Positions 36,187-45,176 of a DNA stretch of 64,000 nucleotides are shown piece after piece. The notes under the pieces are model-generated. The model did not search any database. It saw only the letters and a program-made list of their open reading frames with translations, and had not been told where the DNA came from. Positions within the stretch are counted from its first letter, which is position 1; the number at the start of each line of letters is the position of its first letter. The stretch comes from Natronorubrum halophilum (GTDB lineage: Archaea; Halobacteriota; Halobacteria; Halobacteriales; Natrialbaceae): positions 248,001-312,000 of the forward strand of contig NZ_QQTY01000002.1 in the NCBI RefSeq assembly GCF_003670115.1. The letters run 5' to 3'. Position numbers and translations under genes: made by a program.

Positions 36187-36657
36187 ATGGAGGACGTTAC
36201 GGACGCCGGAATCTACGCGCGGGAATCGTCGTATCTCGATCGATCCGTCCAGATCGGTGCCGCCAGCGGACGTGTTCTGCGTGTTTCGTTTCCGACCATC
36301 CCGGAAGACGAGGCCGAAGCCGAACACCCCGTTCTCGAGCACATCTTCGAGTACCTCGATGGACTCGAGGAGATCGACTTCGACGACGTACAGATCGCTC
36401 TGACCGTCCCGACCGACCAGCGGGCCGTCTTGGAGCAGGTGCGGGGGATTCCCTACGGCGAGCAGGTCGATGTCGAAGCGCTCGCTCGGATGACGTCCGG
36501 TCTCGATCCGGACGACGAGGACGACATCATCCTCGTCCGAACCGCTCTCGAAGAGAATCCAACGCCGATTTTGATCCCCGATCACCGCGTCCGCGACGGG
36601 CCGAGCGCTGCGCCGCCGGCCGTCGAACAGAAGTTGCGCTCGCTCGAGGAGTTGTAA
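36187..36657 (+). CDS. MGMT-family DNA-binding protein lacking the alkyl-acceptor cysteine
   Basis: A 156-residue protein. Residues 74-156 match the DNA-binding domain of O6-methylguanine-DNA methyltransferase: VLEQVRGIPYGEQVDVEALA, ALEENPTPILIP. The active-site PCHRV motif is PDHRV here (131-135), with Asp132 in place of Cys, so suicide alkyl transfer is not possible. It resembles alkyltransferase-like (ATL) proteins, which carry Trp or Ala there and flag lesions for repair. A separate N-terminal domain (1-70) is acidic and has strand-rich character. A TATA-like aatattcat lies near 36152-36160. Confidence 0.85.
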   Translation: MEDVTDAGIYARESSYLDRSVQIGAASGRVLRVSFPTIPEDEAEAEHPVLEHIFEYLDGLEEIDFDDVQIALTVPTDQRAVLEQVRGIPYGEQVDVEALARMTSGLDPDDEDDIILVRTALEENPTPILIPDHRVRDGPSAAPPAVEQKLRSLEEL

Positions 36658-36734
36658 TCTCGAGTCCGACGCCGTGGCAGTCTCGTGTCGCGGCCGCGTA
36701 CGCCGGTTGACGACCCCGCCGTCAGTTCGGGCCC

Positions 36735-37088
36735 TCAATCGGCGTACAATATCGTATAGATATAGAGTCCGATCCCGACGAAGACGACGAGCGAGGACGC
36801 CTCGTCGAGTATCGGGATACGGGTAAACAGGTGCGCGAACTGGAGCATTCCACCGATTACGAGACAGACGGCCGCGCCCAGTATCGCCGTCGATCCCCCG
36901 TTCGTATCGTACTGAAGATACAAAACGGTCCCCACGCCGACTGCGATGACGCCGAAGACGAACTCCGCCGCGTACATCGCCAGCGGCTCGTTTGCGGTCA
37001 TCGCGTACACCAACAGCGCAAAATAGAACACGATCCCGAGGGTGATGAGCCGAGAGACGGACTCCGGAACGTCGTCGAGAGCGCTCAT
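36735..37088 (-). CDS. Four-helix membrane protein
   Basis: A 117-residue protein with four hydrophobic helices (about 13-30, 37-58, 68-85, 95-113) and no charged catalytic pattern. The start MSALDDVPESVSRLITLG is acidic. No family was recognised. It lies 24 bp downstream of the CPBP protease gene on the same strand, so it may end the lonB-CPBP transcript. Confidence 0.75.
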   Translation of the reverse strand: MSALDDVPESVSRLITLGIVFYFALLVYAMTANEPLAMYAAEFVFGVIAVGVGTVLYLQYDTNGGSTAILGAAVCLVIGGMLQFAHLFTRIPILDEASSLVVFVGIGLYIYTILYAD

Positions 37089-37112
37089 ACCCCATCAAAG
37101 GGGTCCCATCCC

Positions 37113-37991
37113 TTAGCTTTCGAGGGTCTGAGCCCACTCGAAGCCGACTCCTTCGTGAACTGCGAACTCGAGGGCGTTGATCAGATAGTGGGCGACGACG
37201 ACCGCGAGAAGGCTTCCGGTGACCACAAAGATCGCCGCGAGAACGAACCCGAGAAGGCCGGTGACGACGACACCGACGGAGCCCTGCATTCCGTGGCCGG
37301 CGGCGAAGGCGACCGACGAACCGACGGCAAGTAGCCACGGCGAGATGCCGAAGCCGGCCGAGAGAGCGCCGATCAGCGCCGCCCGAAAGAGCAGCTCCTC
37401 GAAAAATGCGATGATGGGGAGGACGATCACCAGGAGGGCGAGCCAGCCCGATAGCGTTTCCGGGGCCAGCAGTTCGCGAAGATCCTCGTCATGATCGAAC
37501 CCGAACCGGGTCGAGACCGCCGCACCGATCTCGTTCGCGACGTAGAGTGCGAGCCCGGACGCCGTTCCCACCACCAGTCCCCGCTCGAGAAACGACCGCG
37601 AGAACTCGATCCCCAGCGCGTCGGCTGGAATCCCCGCGTAGATCACCGCCCCGATCAAAACGATCGCGAACAGCCCCTGCGAGAGCGCGACGTTCGCCAG
37701 CAGTTCGGCGGTCGACAACGACTCGGGATCGAACTCCTCCGACTGGCGGGGTCCGCCGCGTTCGCTCCGCGTATCAGGCGACGTGTCCGAAGATACTCGT
37801 TTCTCGCCGGTGTCGAGATCGGCCTCGAGATCGGCATCCGTCCCGAGAGAAGCGTCGGTGGCGGACGACTCCGGTCGCTCGAGGCTGTCGTCATCCGAGT
37901 CGGAAAACGCGGACTGCGTCTGACGTGAAAGAACGAGTAACAAGACGAGGACGACGCCCGTGATTCCGGCGAACGTCGCCCAGGCGGCCAT
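37113..37991 (-). CDS. CPBP-family intramembrane metalloprotease
   Basis: A 292-residue membrane protein of the Rce1/CAAX-protease and bacteriocin-processing (CPBP/Abi) family. The motif EELLFR (198-203) holds the catalytic double Glu and Arg, with metal-binding His233 and His268 in later helices (AAGHGMQG, VVAHYLINAL). A first membrane helix (1-22) is followed by a 65-residue acidic soluble loop. The start codon follows the lonB stop directly (no spacer), so the genes are co-transcribed and both act in membrane protein turnover. Confidence 0.92.
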   Translation of the reverse strand: MAAWATFAGITGVVLVLLLVLSRQTQSAFSDSDDDSLERPESSATDASLGTDADLEADLDTGEKRVSSDTSPDTRSERGGPRQSEEFDPESLSTAELLANVALSQGLFAIVLIGAVIYAGIPADALGIEFSRSFLERGLVVGTASGLALYVANEIGAAVSTRFGFDHDEDLRELLAPETLSGWLALLVIVLPIIAFFEELLFRAALIGALSAGFGISPWLLAVGSSVAFAAGHGMQGSVGVVVTGLLGFVLAAIFVVTGSLLAVVVAHYLINALEFAVHEGVGFEWAQTLES

Positions 37992-40181
37992 CTATTGTGG
38001 GCTCGGGTTCGAGCCGCTCGCGGAGCCGACGGAGCCCTGGTCGAAGGCGGTGCCGGTGATCGACTTGAGCCGATCGAGCAGCGAGTCCTTCTCGGGTTGG
38101 CCGATAAGGGCAACCTCGAGGACCTCGCTGATGTTCGAACAGGGGATGATCTCGATCATCTCCTCGTACTCGTCTTCGATCATGACGTCTTGTTCGTTAG
38201 CCTTGGGGATGATGACCGTCTTGCAGCCGGCTTTGGCGGCGGCTTCGATCTTGTGGGTGACCCCGCCGACCGGGAGCACGTCGCCCCGCACCGACAGCGA
38301 TCCGGTCATCGCGATCGACTGGTCGACCGGAATGTCCTCGAGGGCGCTGATGACGGCGGTCGCCACCGTGATGGAGGCGGAGTCGCCGTCGACGCCGCCC
38401 TCGCCGGCCTGGACGAACTGGATGTGGATGTCCTTCTCCGAGAGGTTCACGTCCGAGAACTTCTTGATGATCGCCGAGACGTTCTGGACGGACTCCTCGG
38501 CCATCTCCTTGAGTTGGCCCGTCGCGATGACTTGGCCCGGTCCCTGAGCGGGGGCGATTTCGGCCATGACGGGGAGCATGATACCGGAGTCTTCACCCAT
38601 GACGGCGAGGCCGTTGACGCGACCCTCGACGCCGTCTTTGGTGACCTGCAGTTCGTAGTCCTTGCGCCGTTCGATGTAGTCGTCGGCGAGCTGTTGCTCG
38701 ATCGACCGGGAGCGGCGTTTGGCCTGCAAGACGTCGTCGCGGGTGGTTCGCTCTCGGTCCTCGGCGCGGGCGATGTCGCCGGCGACGCGGACCAGCCCAC
38801 CCAGGCTGCGGAAGTGAAGCGTCAGGTGGTTCTTCCGACCCGAGCGACGCTTGGACTCGAGGATGAGCTCCTCGACGGCGTCGGCGGTGAAGTGGGGGAG
38901 GCGACCGTCGCGTTCGACCTCCTGGGCGATGAAGCGGGCGTACTTGCGCCGCATCTCGGGGGTGTCCTCGATGGTATCCTCCATGTACACCTCGTAGCCG
39001 TATCCTTTGACTCGGTTACGGAGTGCGGGGTGCATGTTCTCCATCGCGTCCAGGTTCCCCGCGGCGATCATGATGAAGTCACAGGGGACGGGTTCGGTCT
39101 GGACCATCGCGCCCGAGGAGCGCTCGGACTGGCCCGTAATCGAGAACTCGCCCTCCTGGATCGCCGTCATCAGCTTCTGCTGGGTGCGGACGTCGAGCGT
39201 GTTGATCTCGTCGACGAACAACACGCCCTTGTTGGACTTGTGGATCGAGCCCGGTTCGACGCGGTCGTGAGACGGCGTCTCCATCCCGCCGGACTGGAAC
39301 GGGTCGTGGCGGACGTCGCCCAGCAGTGCGCCGGCGTGGGCACCGGTCGCGTCCTCGAACGGCGCGGTGCGCTTGTCGCCGTTGTTGACGATCATGTTGG
39401 GCACCATCGCGTCCGTGCCGCGGGAGGTGTAGCGGAAGATCAGCCAGACGATACCCGCCGCGAGGATGCCGAGCAGGATGCTGGCCGGGCTAAGAATCGC
39501 GTAGCCGATGATGATCGCGATGATGACCCACATCAGGATCGAGCGCATCTGGTTGCGCTTGCGGGCTTCTTCCTTGTGGGCGTCGATGATCTGTTCGCCC
39601 TTCCCCGCGGGGACAGTTCGGACCTTCGGCGCGTTACCGTCGTCCGGGTTGTGGTAGACCAAGACGTCCTGAAGGTCTTCTTTCGGAAGCAGCTGGCTCA
39701 TCGCTTTCGCCAGCATCGACTTTCCGGTCCCCGGCGATCCGATCATCATGACGTGGCGGCGCTGTTTCGCCGCTTTGATGATGATGTCCCGTGCCTCGTC
39801 CTGCCCGATGACCTGGTCGACGAGTCGATCCGGGACTTCGATATCATCCGTCGAGTCGATCTGAAGACCGCCGAGGAGGTCGTCTTCGGCGATCTCTTCG
39901 TCGACTTCGACGCCGGGATCGACTTCGACCGTACTCCCGAGGTCGTTGACGGTTTCGATATCGTCCTCCGCTTCGGATGCGTCAGACTCGAACTCGTCTA
40001 TCGGATCCTCGAACTCATCACCGTCGACGTCGTCGCGCTGGTCGCCGTCCTCATCGGGCGGCGACCGTTCTCCCTGACGCTCTGGCTCCTGCTGGTGAGG
40101 CTGTGCCTGCTCCTCGTCAGGCTCAGACCCGGTGCCAGTAACGTCTTCGGGAGGGTCGTCAACGTTCGTATCGTTACTCAT
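37992..40181 (-). CDS. lonB: Membrane-anchored ATP-dependent protease LonB
   Basis: LonB is the archaeal Lon protease that controls membrane composition and stress responses and is essential in Haloferax. The 729-residue protein begins with a 110-residue very acidic extension. Walker A GSPGTGKS is at 148-155. Two membrane helices (about 212-258) interrupt the AAA+ module as in all LonB. The proteolytic dyad is Ser601 in GDGDSAS-type context (GGVDGDSAS) and Lys644 in VTHKIEAA. On the minus strand a TATA-like AAGTATATCAG (about 40219-40229) precedes the ATG. Confidence 0.96.
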   Translation of the reverse strand: MSNDTNVDDPPEDVTGTGSEPDEEQAQPHQQEPERQGERSPPDEDGDQRDDVDGDEFEDPIDEFESDASEAEDDIETVNDLGSTVEVDPGVEVDEEIAEDDLLGGLQIDSTDDIEVPDRLVDQVIGQDEARDIIIKAAKQRRHVMMIGSPGTGKSMLAKAMSQLLPKEDLQDVLVYHNPDDGNAPKVRTVPAGKGEQIIDAHKEEARKRNQMRSILMWVIIAIIIGYAILSPASILLGILAAGIVWLIFRYTSRGTDAMVPNMIVNNGDKRTAPFEDATGAHAGALLGDVRHDPFQSGGMETPSHDRVEPGSIHKSNKGVLFVDEINTLDVRTQQKLMTAIQEGEFSITGQSERSSGAMVQTEPVPCDFIMIAAGNLDAMENMHPALRNRVKGYGYEVYMEDTIEDTPEMRRKYARFIAQEVERDGRLPHFTADAVEELILESKRRSGRKNHLTLHFRSLGGLVRVAGDIARAEDRERTTRDDVLQAKRRSRSIEQQLADDYIERRKDYELQVTKDGVEGRVNGLAVMGEDSGIMLPVMAEIAPAQGPGQVIATGQLKEMAEESVQNVSAIIKKFSDVNLSEKDIHIQFVQAGEGGVDGDSASITVATAVISALEDIPVDQSIAMTGSLSVRGDVLPVGGVTHKIEAAAKAGCKTVIIPKANEQDVMIEDEYEEMIEIIPCSNISEVLEVALIGQPEKDSLLDRLKSITGTAFDQGSVGSASGSNPSPQ

Positions 40182-40450
40182 AGAACTCTGTTCAGTACCT
40201 GACTCGAAGGGATTGGGACTGATATACTTTCTCCATGCGGAGGATGGTGACAGTGGCTGAAACCGGGACCTACAGCGTCCGACAGCGGTGATCGGGAATC
40301 CTGACCGTCGTTTTTATCCGACGGTTTCACAAGTGAAATATGTCCGGAACGATCCGCTCGAACCGGCCACTCGAGACGCGACGGCTGCGAGCGGGCCGAT
40401 CGGGTCGAAGACTCGCCACGCTTAAGCACGCTGCCCGAACAGGGTTTGGC

Positions 40451-40969
40451 ATGAGCCGGGGGTTCTACATTGGCCGTTTTCAGCCCTTCCACAACGGTCA
40501 CCTCAGTATGGTCGAGCAGATCGCCGAGGACGTCGACGAACTCGTTCTCGGGATCGGGAGCGCCGACGATTCACACACCGTCCGGAATCCGTTCACGGCC
40601 GGCGAACGAATCATGATGATCACGAAGGCTCTCGTCGATCACGACCTCGTGACGTACGCCGTTCCCATCGAGGACTTGGAGCGCAATTCCGTCTGGGTGA
40701 GCCACGTCCAGAGCATGAGCCCCGATTTCGACGTCGCCTACTCGAACAACCCGCTCGTGATTCAACTGTTCCGGGAAGCCGATATCGAGATCCGTCAGTC
40801 GCCGATGTTCAACCGCGAGGTACTCGAGGGCAGTGAGGTCCGCGAACGGATGATTACCGGCGGCGACTGGGAGACGCTCGTTCCCGAAGCCGTCGTCGGC
40901 GTCATCAGGGAAATCGACGGTATCGAGCGCATCCAGATGATCAGCGGCTCGGACTCGAACGGCGCGTAA
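40451..40969 (+). CDS. nadM: Nicotinamide-nucleotide adenylyltransferase
   Basis: NadM transfers AMP from ATP to NMN to make NAD. The 172-residue protein has the nucleotidyltransferase signature GRFQPFHNGHL (8-18) and the GDWETLVPEAVV C-terminal half. The ATG at 40451 (MSRGFYIGRF) was chosen; the frame is open upstream but gives basic, unrelated residues. A TATA-like cttaagc (about 40420-40426) fits a leaderless start. The SAM hydroxide-adenosyltransferase family gene follows 129 bp later. Confidence 0.94.
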   Translation: MSRGFYIGRFQPFHNGHLSMVEQIAEDVDELVLGIGSADDSHTVRNPFTAGERIMMITKALVDHDLVTYAVPIEDLERNSVWVSHVQSMSPDFDVAYSNNPLVIQLFREADIEIRQSPMFNREVLEGSEVRERMITGGDWETLVPEAVVGVIREIDGIERIQMISGSDSNGA

Positions 40970-41097
40970 CGCGCTCGAGCGGCGCGATCCCACCGTCTCG
41001 TCCCGCCTCGACGGTCTCGGTCCGGGCACGACCGTCTCCTGACCCGACGCCGATCCGAGACGCATCGATTTTTAGCGATCGGGACCTACTCCACGTC

Positions 41098-41940
41098 GTG
41101 ATCACGCTCGCGTCCGACTTCGGCACGCCCTACCCCGCGGCGATGAAGGGCGTCCTCCGTCACCGAACCGACGCCGAACTGATCGACGTGGCCCACGACT
41201 TCCCCCGGCAGGACGTCCGCGCCGCCGCCTTCTGGCTCCGGGAGGTGTTGCCGTACTTTCCACCGGCGACCCACCTCGTCGTGGTCGACCCCGGCGTCGG
41301 GACCGACCGCAACGCGCTCGTCGTCCGCGCTGGCGAGCACGCGCTCGTCGGTCCCGACAACGGCGTCCTGCTCCCCGCCGCGCGACGGCTCGCCGGTGAC
41401 GCCGACCTCGAGACCTACTTGATCGACGAGCGTCGCCTCGAGCCCGTCGAACCGGCCGGATCGGGGCCGTCCGTCACGGCTACCGCCGAAACGGGCGCTG
41501 GACCGGCGAGCAACACGTTCCACGGTCGAGATGTCTTCGCGCCCGCGGCTGCGGGCGTTCACGAGACCGCCATCGAGGACCTCGGCGATCTGGGGTGGCT
41601 CTCGCCGCTCGAGGGGTCGGCCGTCGATCTCGAGCTTCCCGATGCAGCACTCGAAGACGAGCGCGCGACGGGCGAGGTGCTGGTCGTCGATGACTTCGGG
41701 AACGTCGTTACGAACGTTCCCGGCGACTTCCTCGCGGGACGCGACCGAGTCGTCGCGAACGGCGAGGCCGTTCCGGTGGGCGAGACGTTCGCCGCCGTGC
41801 CGATCGGTAATCGAATCGCGACCGTCGGCAGCCACGGCTACGTCGAACTCGACGTCAACCGGGGCCGTGGCGAGGCGGCGTTCGGGCTCGAGACCGGTGA
41901 TCGGGTCGTCCTCGAGGCAACCAGTCCGGCTGGAAAGTAG
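41098..41940 (+). CDS. S-adenosylmethionine hydrolase (DUF62, SAM hydroxide adenosyltransferase) family
   Basis: A 280-residue protein of the family that includes fluorinase, chlorinase and SAM hydroxide adenosyltransferases. Markers are ITLASDFGTPYPAAMKG, IDVAHDFPRQDVRAAAFWL, VVDPGVGT, VGPDNGVL, and VVDDFGNVVTNVP at the C-domain. The family hydrolyses SAM to adenosine and methionine in archaea. Start is GTG at 41098, supported by a TATA-like attttta at 41069-41075 about 26 bp upstream. It follows nadM, an arrangement consistent with adenosine nucleotide metabolism. Confidence 0.93.
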   Translation: MITLASDFGTPYPAAMKGVLRHRTDAELIDVAHDFPRQDVRAAAFWLREVLPYFPPATHLVVVDPGVGTDRNALVVRAGEHALVGPDNGVLLPAARRLAGDADLETYLIDERRLEPVEPAGSGPSVTATAETGAGPASNTFHGRDVFAPAAAGVHETAIEDLGDLGWLSPLEGSAVDLELPDAALEDERATGEVLVVDDFGNVVTNVPGDFLAGRDRVVANGEAVPVGETFAAVPIGNRIATVGSHGYVELDVNRGRGEAAFGLETGDRVVLEATSPAGK

Positions 41941-42009
41941 GGCCCGGACGATACCGGTGACGACCAACTCGAGTGAGACCGCAAAAAACGGAAACGGCGG
42001 TAGACGGCT

Positions 42010-43587
42010 TTATTCGGCGGCGATGACGTCGTCGATGCGGACAATCATCGTCGCGGCCTCGGTCGCGCTTTCGACGGCCTCGCGCTTGACGTCGGCGGGG
42101 TCGACGACGCCGTACTCGAACGGATCGTCGATGGTGACGTCCTCACCGGTCGTGATCAGGCCGGCCCGACCCTCGGACTCGTGGGCGGCACGAAGGTCCA
42201 CGAGTGCGTCGATGGGATCCTGGCCGGTGTTGGCGGCGAGCGTGCGCGGGATGATATCCAGCGCGTCGGCGAACGCCGTTACGGCGAGCTGTTTGCGGCC
42301 CTCGATACCCGCTGCTTCCTGGCGGATCTTGTCCGCGATGGCGATTTCGGTCGCGCCGGCCCCGGGAACGACTTCGCCGGAGGCGAGCGCGGTCGCGACG
42401 ACGTCGAGTGCGTCATCGATGGCGCGCTCGAGTTCGTCGACGACGTGTTCGGTACCGCCGCGGACGAAGACGGTGACGGTCTCGGCGGCCGCACCGCCCT
42501 CGATGAACACGAGGTCGTCGTCGCCGTAGTTCTCCGAGCGGATGCGGTCGGCGTGTCCGAAGTCGGATTCCTCGAGGTCGTCGAGGGCACCGACGCGGCG
42601 GGCACCGGTCGCGGAGACGATGTCGCGGGCGTCGCTGTTGCCGATGTTCTCGAAGACGAGAACGCCCTCGCCGGCGAGGAAGGAGGCGACGCGGTCGTCG
42701 ACGTCGTCGGTCGTAAAGACGACGTCAGCACCGCTTTCGGCGATCGTTTCGGCGTAGCCCCGAACCTCGCTCTCCTCGGCGTCGATCGCGGTGTTGAGCT
42801 GATCGATCGAGTCGATTGCGTACTCGGCGTCGATCTCGCCCGTTCGAACGCCGAGTTCGACGTCGAGGACGGCGAGCGAGGCGTCCTCGATCTCTCGAGG
42901 CATGCTCTCGTGGGCGGGCTCCTCGTCGAGGACGATACCGGGAACGAGCTCCGTCGCGTTCGAAGAGGCACCGATCTGCGTGTGAACCGCGACGTTGTCG
43001 CGCGCGACGCCGGTGTCGGTCTCGACGTGGCGGATGGCTTCGACGACCGTCTCGGCCAGCGACTCGGCCGTGAGGCCGCCGGTCCCTTTGCCGGTCATGC
43101 TCGACTCGCCGACCTGTTTCAGGATCTCGTCGTCGACCGTCTCCTCGCTGATCTGCTCTGCGATCGCTTCGAGGGCGATCTCGGACGCCTCGTGATAGCC
43201 TTCGACGATCGTCGTCGCGTGGACGTCCTGTTCGATGAGGTCTTCGGCCTCGCCGAGAAGGTTGCCAGCGATCACGGCCGCCGTCGTCGTCCCATCACCG
43301 ACCTCCTCTTCTTGGGAATCGGCGACTTCGACGATCATCTGGGCTGCGGGATGTTCGATGTCCATCTCGTTCAGGATGGTCGCCCCGTCGTTGGTGATGA
43401 CGACCTCACCGCCGGAGTCGACGAGCATCTTGTCCATCCCGCGGGGTCCGAGCGTCGTCCGTACCGCTTCGGCGACCGCCTTGCCGGCCATGATGTTGGA
43501 CGACTGGGCGTCTCGGCCCTGCGTTCGCTGACTGTCCTCGCTCATAATGAACATGGGCTGCCCGCCCATGCGTCGCTGTTGTGCCAT
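42010..43587 (-). CDS. ths: Thermosome (group II chaperonin) subunit
   Basis: A 525-residue ATP-driven protein-folding chamber subunit. Family motifs are [56 protein letters not shown], and [17 protein letters not shown] near the end. The C-terminus is short (RIDDVIAAE) and lacks the Gly/Met-rich tail of some subunits. The ATG at 43587 ([13 protein letters not shown]) was chosen; upstream in-frame residues are not chaperonin. A strong TATA box (CTTATATAG, minus, about 43622-43630) lies 35-43 bp upstream, so a ~10-nt leader is expected. Confidence 0.95.
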   Translation of the reverse strand: MAQQRRMGGQPMFIMSEDSQRTQGRDAQSSNIMAGKAVAEAVRTTLGPRGMDKMLVDSGGEVVITNDGATILNEMDIEHPAAQMIVEVADSQEEEVGDGTTTAAVIAGNLLGEAEDLIEQDVHATTIVEGYHEASEIALEAIAEQISEETVDDEILKQVGESSMTGKGTGGLTAESLAETVVEAIRHVETDTGVARDNVAVHTQIGASSNATELVPGIVLDEEPAHESMPREIEDASLAVLDVELGVRTGEIDAEYAIDSIDQLNTAIDAEESEVRGYAETIAESGADVVFTTDDVDDRVASFLAGEGVLVFENIGNSDARDIVSATGARRVGALDDLEESDFGHADRIRSENYGDDDLVFIEGGAAAETVTVFVRGGTEHVVDELERAIDDALDVVATALASGEVVPGAGATEIAIADKIRQEAAGIEGRKQLAVTAFADALDIIPRTLAANTGQDPIDALVDLRAAHESEGRAGLITTGEDVTIDDPFEYGVVDPADVKREAVESATEAATMIVRIDDVIAAE

Positions 43588-43621
43588 AGTTGAATCCTCA
43601 CTAACTATGTCGTCAGCACTT

Positions 43622-43630
43622 CTATATAAG
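43622..43630 (-). promoter_or_regulatory. TATA box of thermosome gene
   Basis: On the minus strand the sequence is CTCTTATATAGAAG, a strong match to the haloarchaeal TATA consensus. Its centre lies about 39 bp upstream of the thermosome ATG, which places the transcription start about 10 nt before the ATG. Thermosome promoters are known to be heat-induced in haloarchaea, but no specific heat-shock site was identified here. Confidence 0.6.
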
Positions 43631-43766
43631 AGTTTCGCTAACGACTCCACTCCGTCTGGCGATTGCGCGAATTGAACGGGCTCGCGCGCACACGAACATC
43701 GAGCGGCGTCGCACTCCGTTCGGAGCCGGTAGCAAAATATGGTTCCGTTGGAAACACCCTGCAAGG

Positions 43767-44594
43767 ATGCTCGAGTTGGAACACGGGTTTCGCGTCGTCG
43801 ACGTCCACGTGCGGTTGCCAGCGAGCGATGCATCCGAATTCGTTGGCGGGCGGCCGATCTCTCCGGACCGACTCGAGCGGGAGATGCACCAGGCGGGGAT
43901 CACCAGATCGGTGGTCTTCCCACCCGCCAGAGCGGCGACGAGTTACGTCGCGCCGAACAACGGCGTCGCCCGGCATAGCGTCGACCGCCCGTTCGTCGCC
44001 GTCGCCCGTATCAACGGGACGCAAGGGCCGGAGACCTCCGTGACGGGACGACTTCGAAACGCCGTCAGCAGCCGCGAGGAGTATCACACGACGCCCGAAG
44101 ACATCGAAAAGTACGCGTACGACGATCGGTTTCACGGCTTCGTTCTCGATCCCGGCGTCGACGATTATCCCGACGAGAACGTTCTCACCGCGCTCGAGGA
44201 CGGCGACCTCCCCGTACTCGTCCGCGGCGGGGTCGACGCCCCACCAGACCAGCTCGCGACCACCCTGCTCGAGCGCTCGTTTCCCGTCATCGTGGCCCAC
44301 TTCGGCGGTCATCCCCTCGAACGCTCGCTCATGGCCGACATGATCGACCTCCTCGAGACCTACGACGACTGCTACCTCGAGACGAGTTTCGTCCGCTATC
44401 GGGACCTGCTCGAGCGCGCGCTGCTCGAGCACCCGGACCGAGTGCTCTTCGGAAGCGGCGCTCCCGCGTGCCATCCCGACGTCGCCGTCATGGAAATTCT
44501 CACGCTCGACGTCCCGGAAGACAAACTCTGGCGAACGTTCTCGAAAAACGCCTGTCGAGTGGTCGACGCGCTCGCCCCGGACGGCAACAGGTGA
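43767..44594 (+). CDS. Amidohydrolase_2-type TIM-barrel protein
   Basis: A 275-residue protein of the amidohydrolase/decarboxylase barrel type. The start has VVDVHVRLP, where the usual metal-binding DxHxH is reduced to DxHxR. Later motifs are VIVAHFGGHPLERSL (with a conserved His), YLETSF and VLFGSGAPACHPDVAVME, close to the usual LFGSDxP. Missing metal ligands suggest loss of hydrolase activity or metal-independent chemistry. It is divergent from the thermosome gene. Substrate is unknown. Confidence 0.8.
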   Translation: MLELEHGFRVVDVHVRLPASDASEFVGGRPISPDRLEREMHQAGITRSVVFPPARAATSYVAPNNGVARHSVDRPFVAVARINGTQGPETSVTGRLRNAVSSREEYHTTPEDIEKYAYDDRFHGFVLDPGVDDYPDENVLTALEDGDLPVLVRGGVDAPPDQLATTLLERSFPVIVAHFGGHPLERSLMADMIDLLETYDDCYLETSFVRYRDLLERALLEHPDRVLFGSGAPACHPDVAVMEILTLDVPEDKLWRTFSKNACRVVDALAPDGNR

Positions 44595-44723
44595 GCCGGT
44601 GCCCACAGGTGGCACAGATCGCCTGTTGCGCTCAGTCGGATTCTAAAAGGGAATGGATCAGCGAGCGTGATAGTCGACCGTTACGCAGATACTATTATAC
44701 TCTGCCATGATGTATGTTACCAT

Positions 44724-44849
44724 ATGGTTGGGAGGCTTATCGGGCTGTTCGCCGTCGTGTTGCTCGCACTCTTTCTGTTGCTCGGTCCAGCGATTGCCGA
44801 CGCGACGACGGCCGGACTGTGCGGCGTGTTCGAGTCGATACCGTGCTGA
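44724..44849 (+). CDS. Candidate 41-residue membrane micro-protein
   Basis: The frame MVGRLIGLFAVVLLALFLLL to VFESIPC encodes one membrane helix and a short tail with two cysteines (GLCGVFESIPC). A TATA-like ctattata (44692-44699) lies about 25-30 bp upstream of the ATG at 44724, fitting a leaderless mRNA. The frame is also open from 44667, but the promoter supports the shorter start. No homologue was recognised. It could be a real small membrane peptide or chance. Confidence 0.5.
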   Translation: MVGRLIGLFAVVLLALFLLLGPAIADATTAGLCGVFESIPC

Positions 44850-44872
44850 CGGAGAACCCCGAGTATCGGTTC

Positions 44873-45022
44873 CTATAGCAGTCGAAACTCCGTGCTACCG
44901 CAGGTACAGCCCTGTCGGGAGCCGATCGGGGAGACGTCTCCGTTCGGGGACTGCCACACTGCGAGCGCTTTTCCGCAGTTTCGACACAAGCCGGCGGCTT
45001 TCAGCTGCGAGTCAGTTGCCAT
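44873..45022 (-). CDS. Small zinc-finger micro-protein (49 residues)
   Basis: The protein MATDSQLKAAGLCRNCGKALA to EFRLL has CRNCGK near the N-terminal third and CTCGS near the end, a four-cysteine zinc site typical of haloarchaeal micro-proteins. A strong TATA box (CTTATATATACAG, minus strand, about 45040-45052) lies 18-30 bp upstream of the ATG at 45022 and supports a leaderless start. The longer frame up to 45079 adds residues overlapping the promoter and is rejected. Function is unknown; related micro-proteins often regulate by protein or RNA contact. Confidence 0.78.
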   Translation of the reverse strand: MATDSQLKAAGLCRNCGKALAVWQSPNGDVSPIGSRQGCTCGSTEFRLL

Positions 45023-45176
45023 AGCCGGTGATATCCATGCTGTATATATAAGCAGAATCCGAGTTCTCTCGAAGTACACACCGCCTTTTCACGGCCGTAA
45101 CAACAGCTCCGAATGCAGAGAACGGATGCGAATCGATATCGACGCCGGTCCAACAGCGGTCGCGTACTGACCGAGA

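Noticed and set aside
37995-40202. 735-codon open frame on the plus strand opposite lonB
   Set aside because: Antisense shadow; lonB on the minus strand has Walker A, membrane helices and the Ser-Lys dyad.
42181-43593. 470-codon open frame opposite the thermosome gene
   Set aside because: Antisense shadow without a domain; chaperonin motifs on the minus strand are complete.
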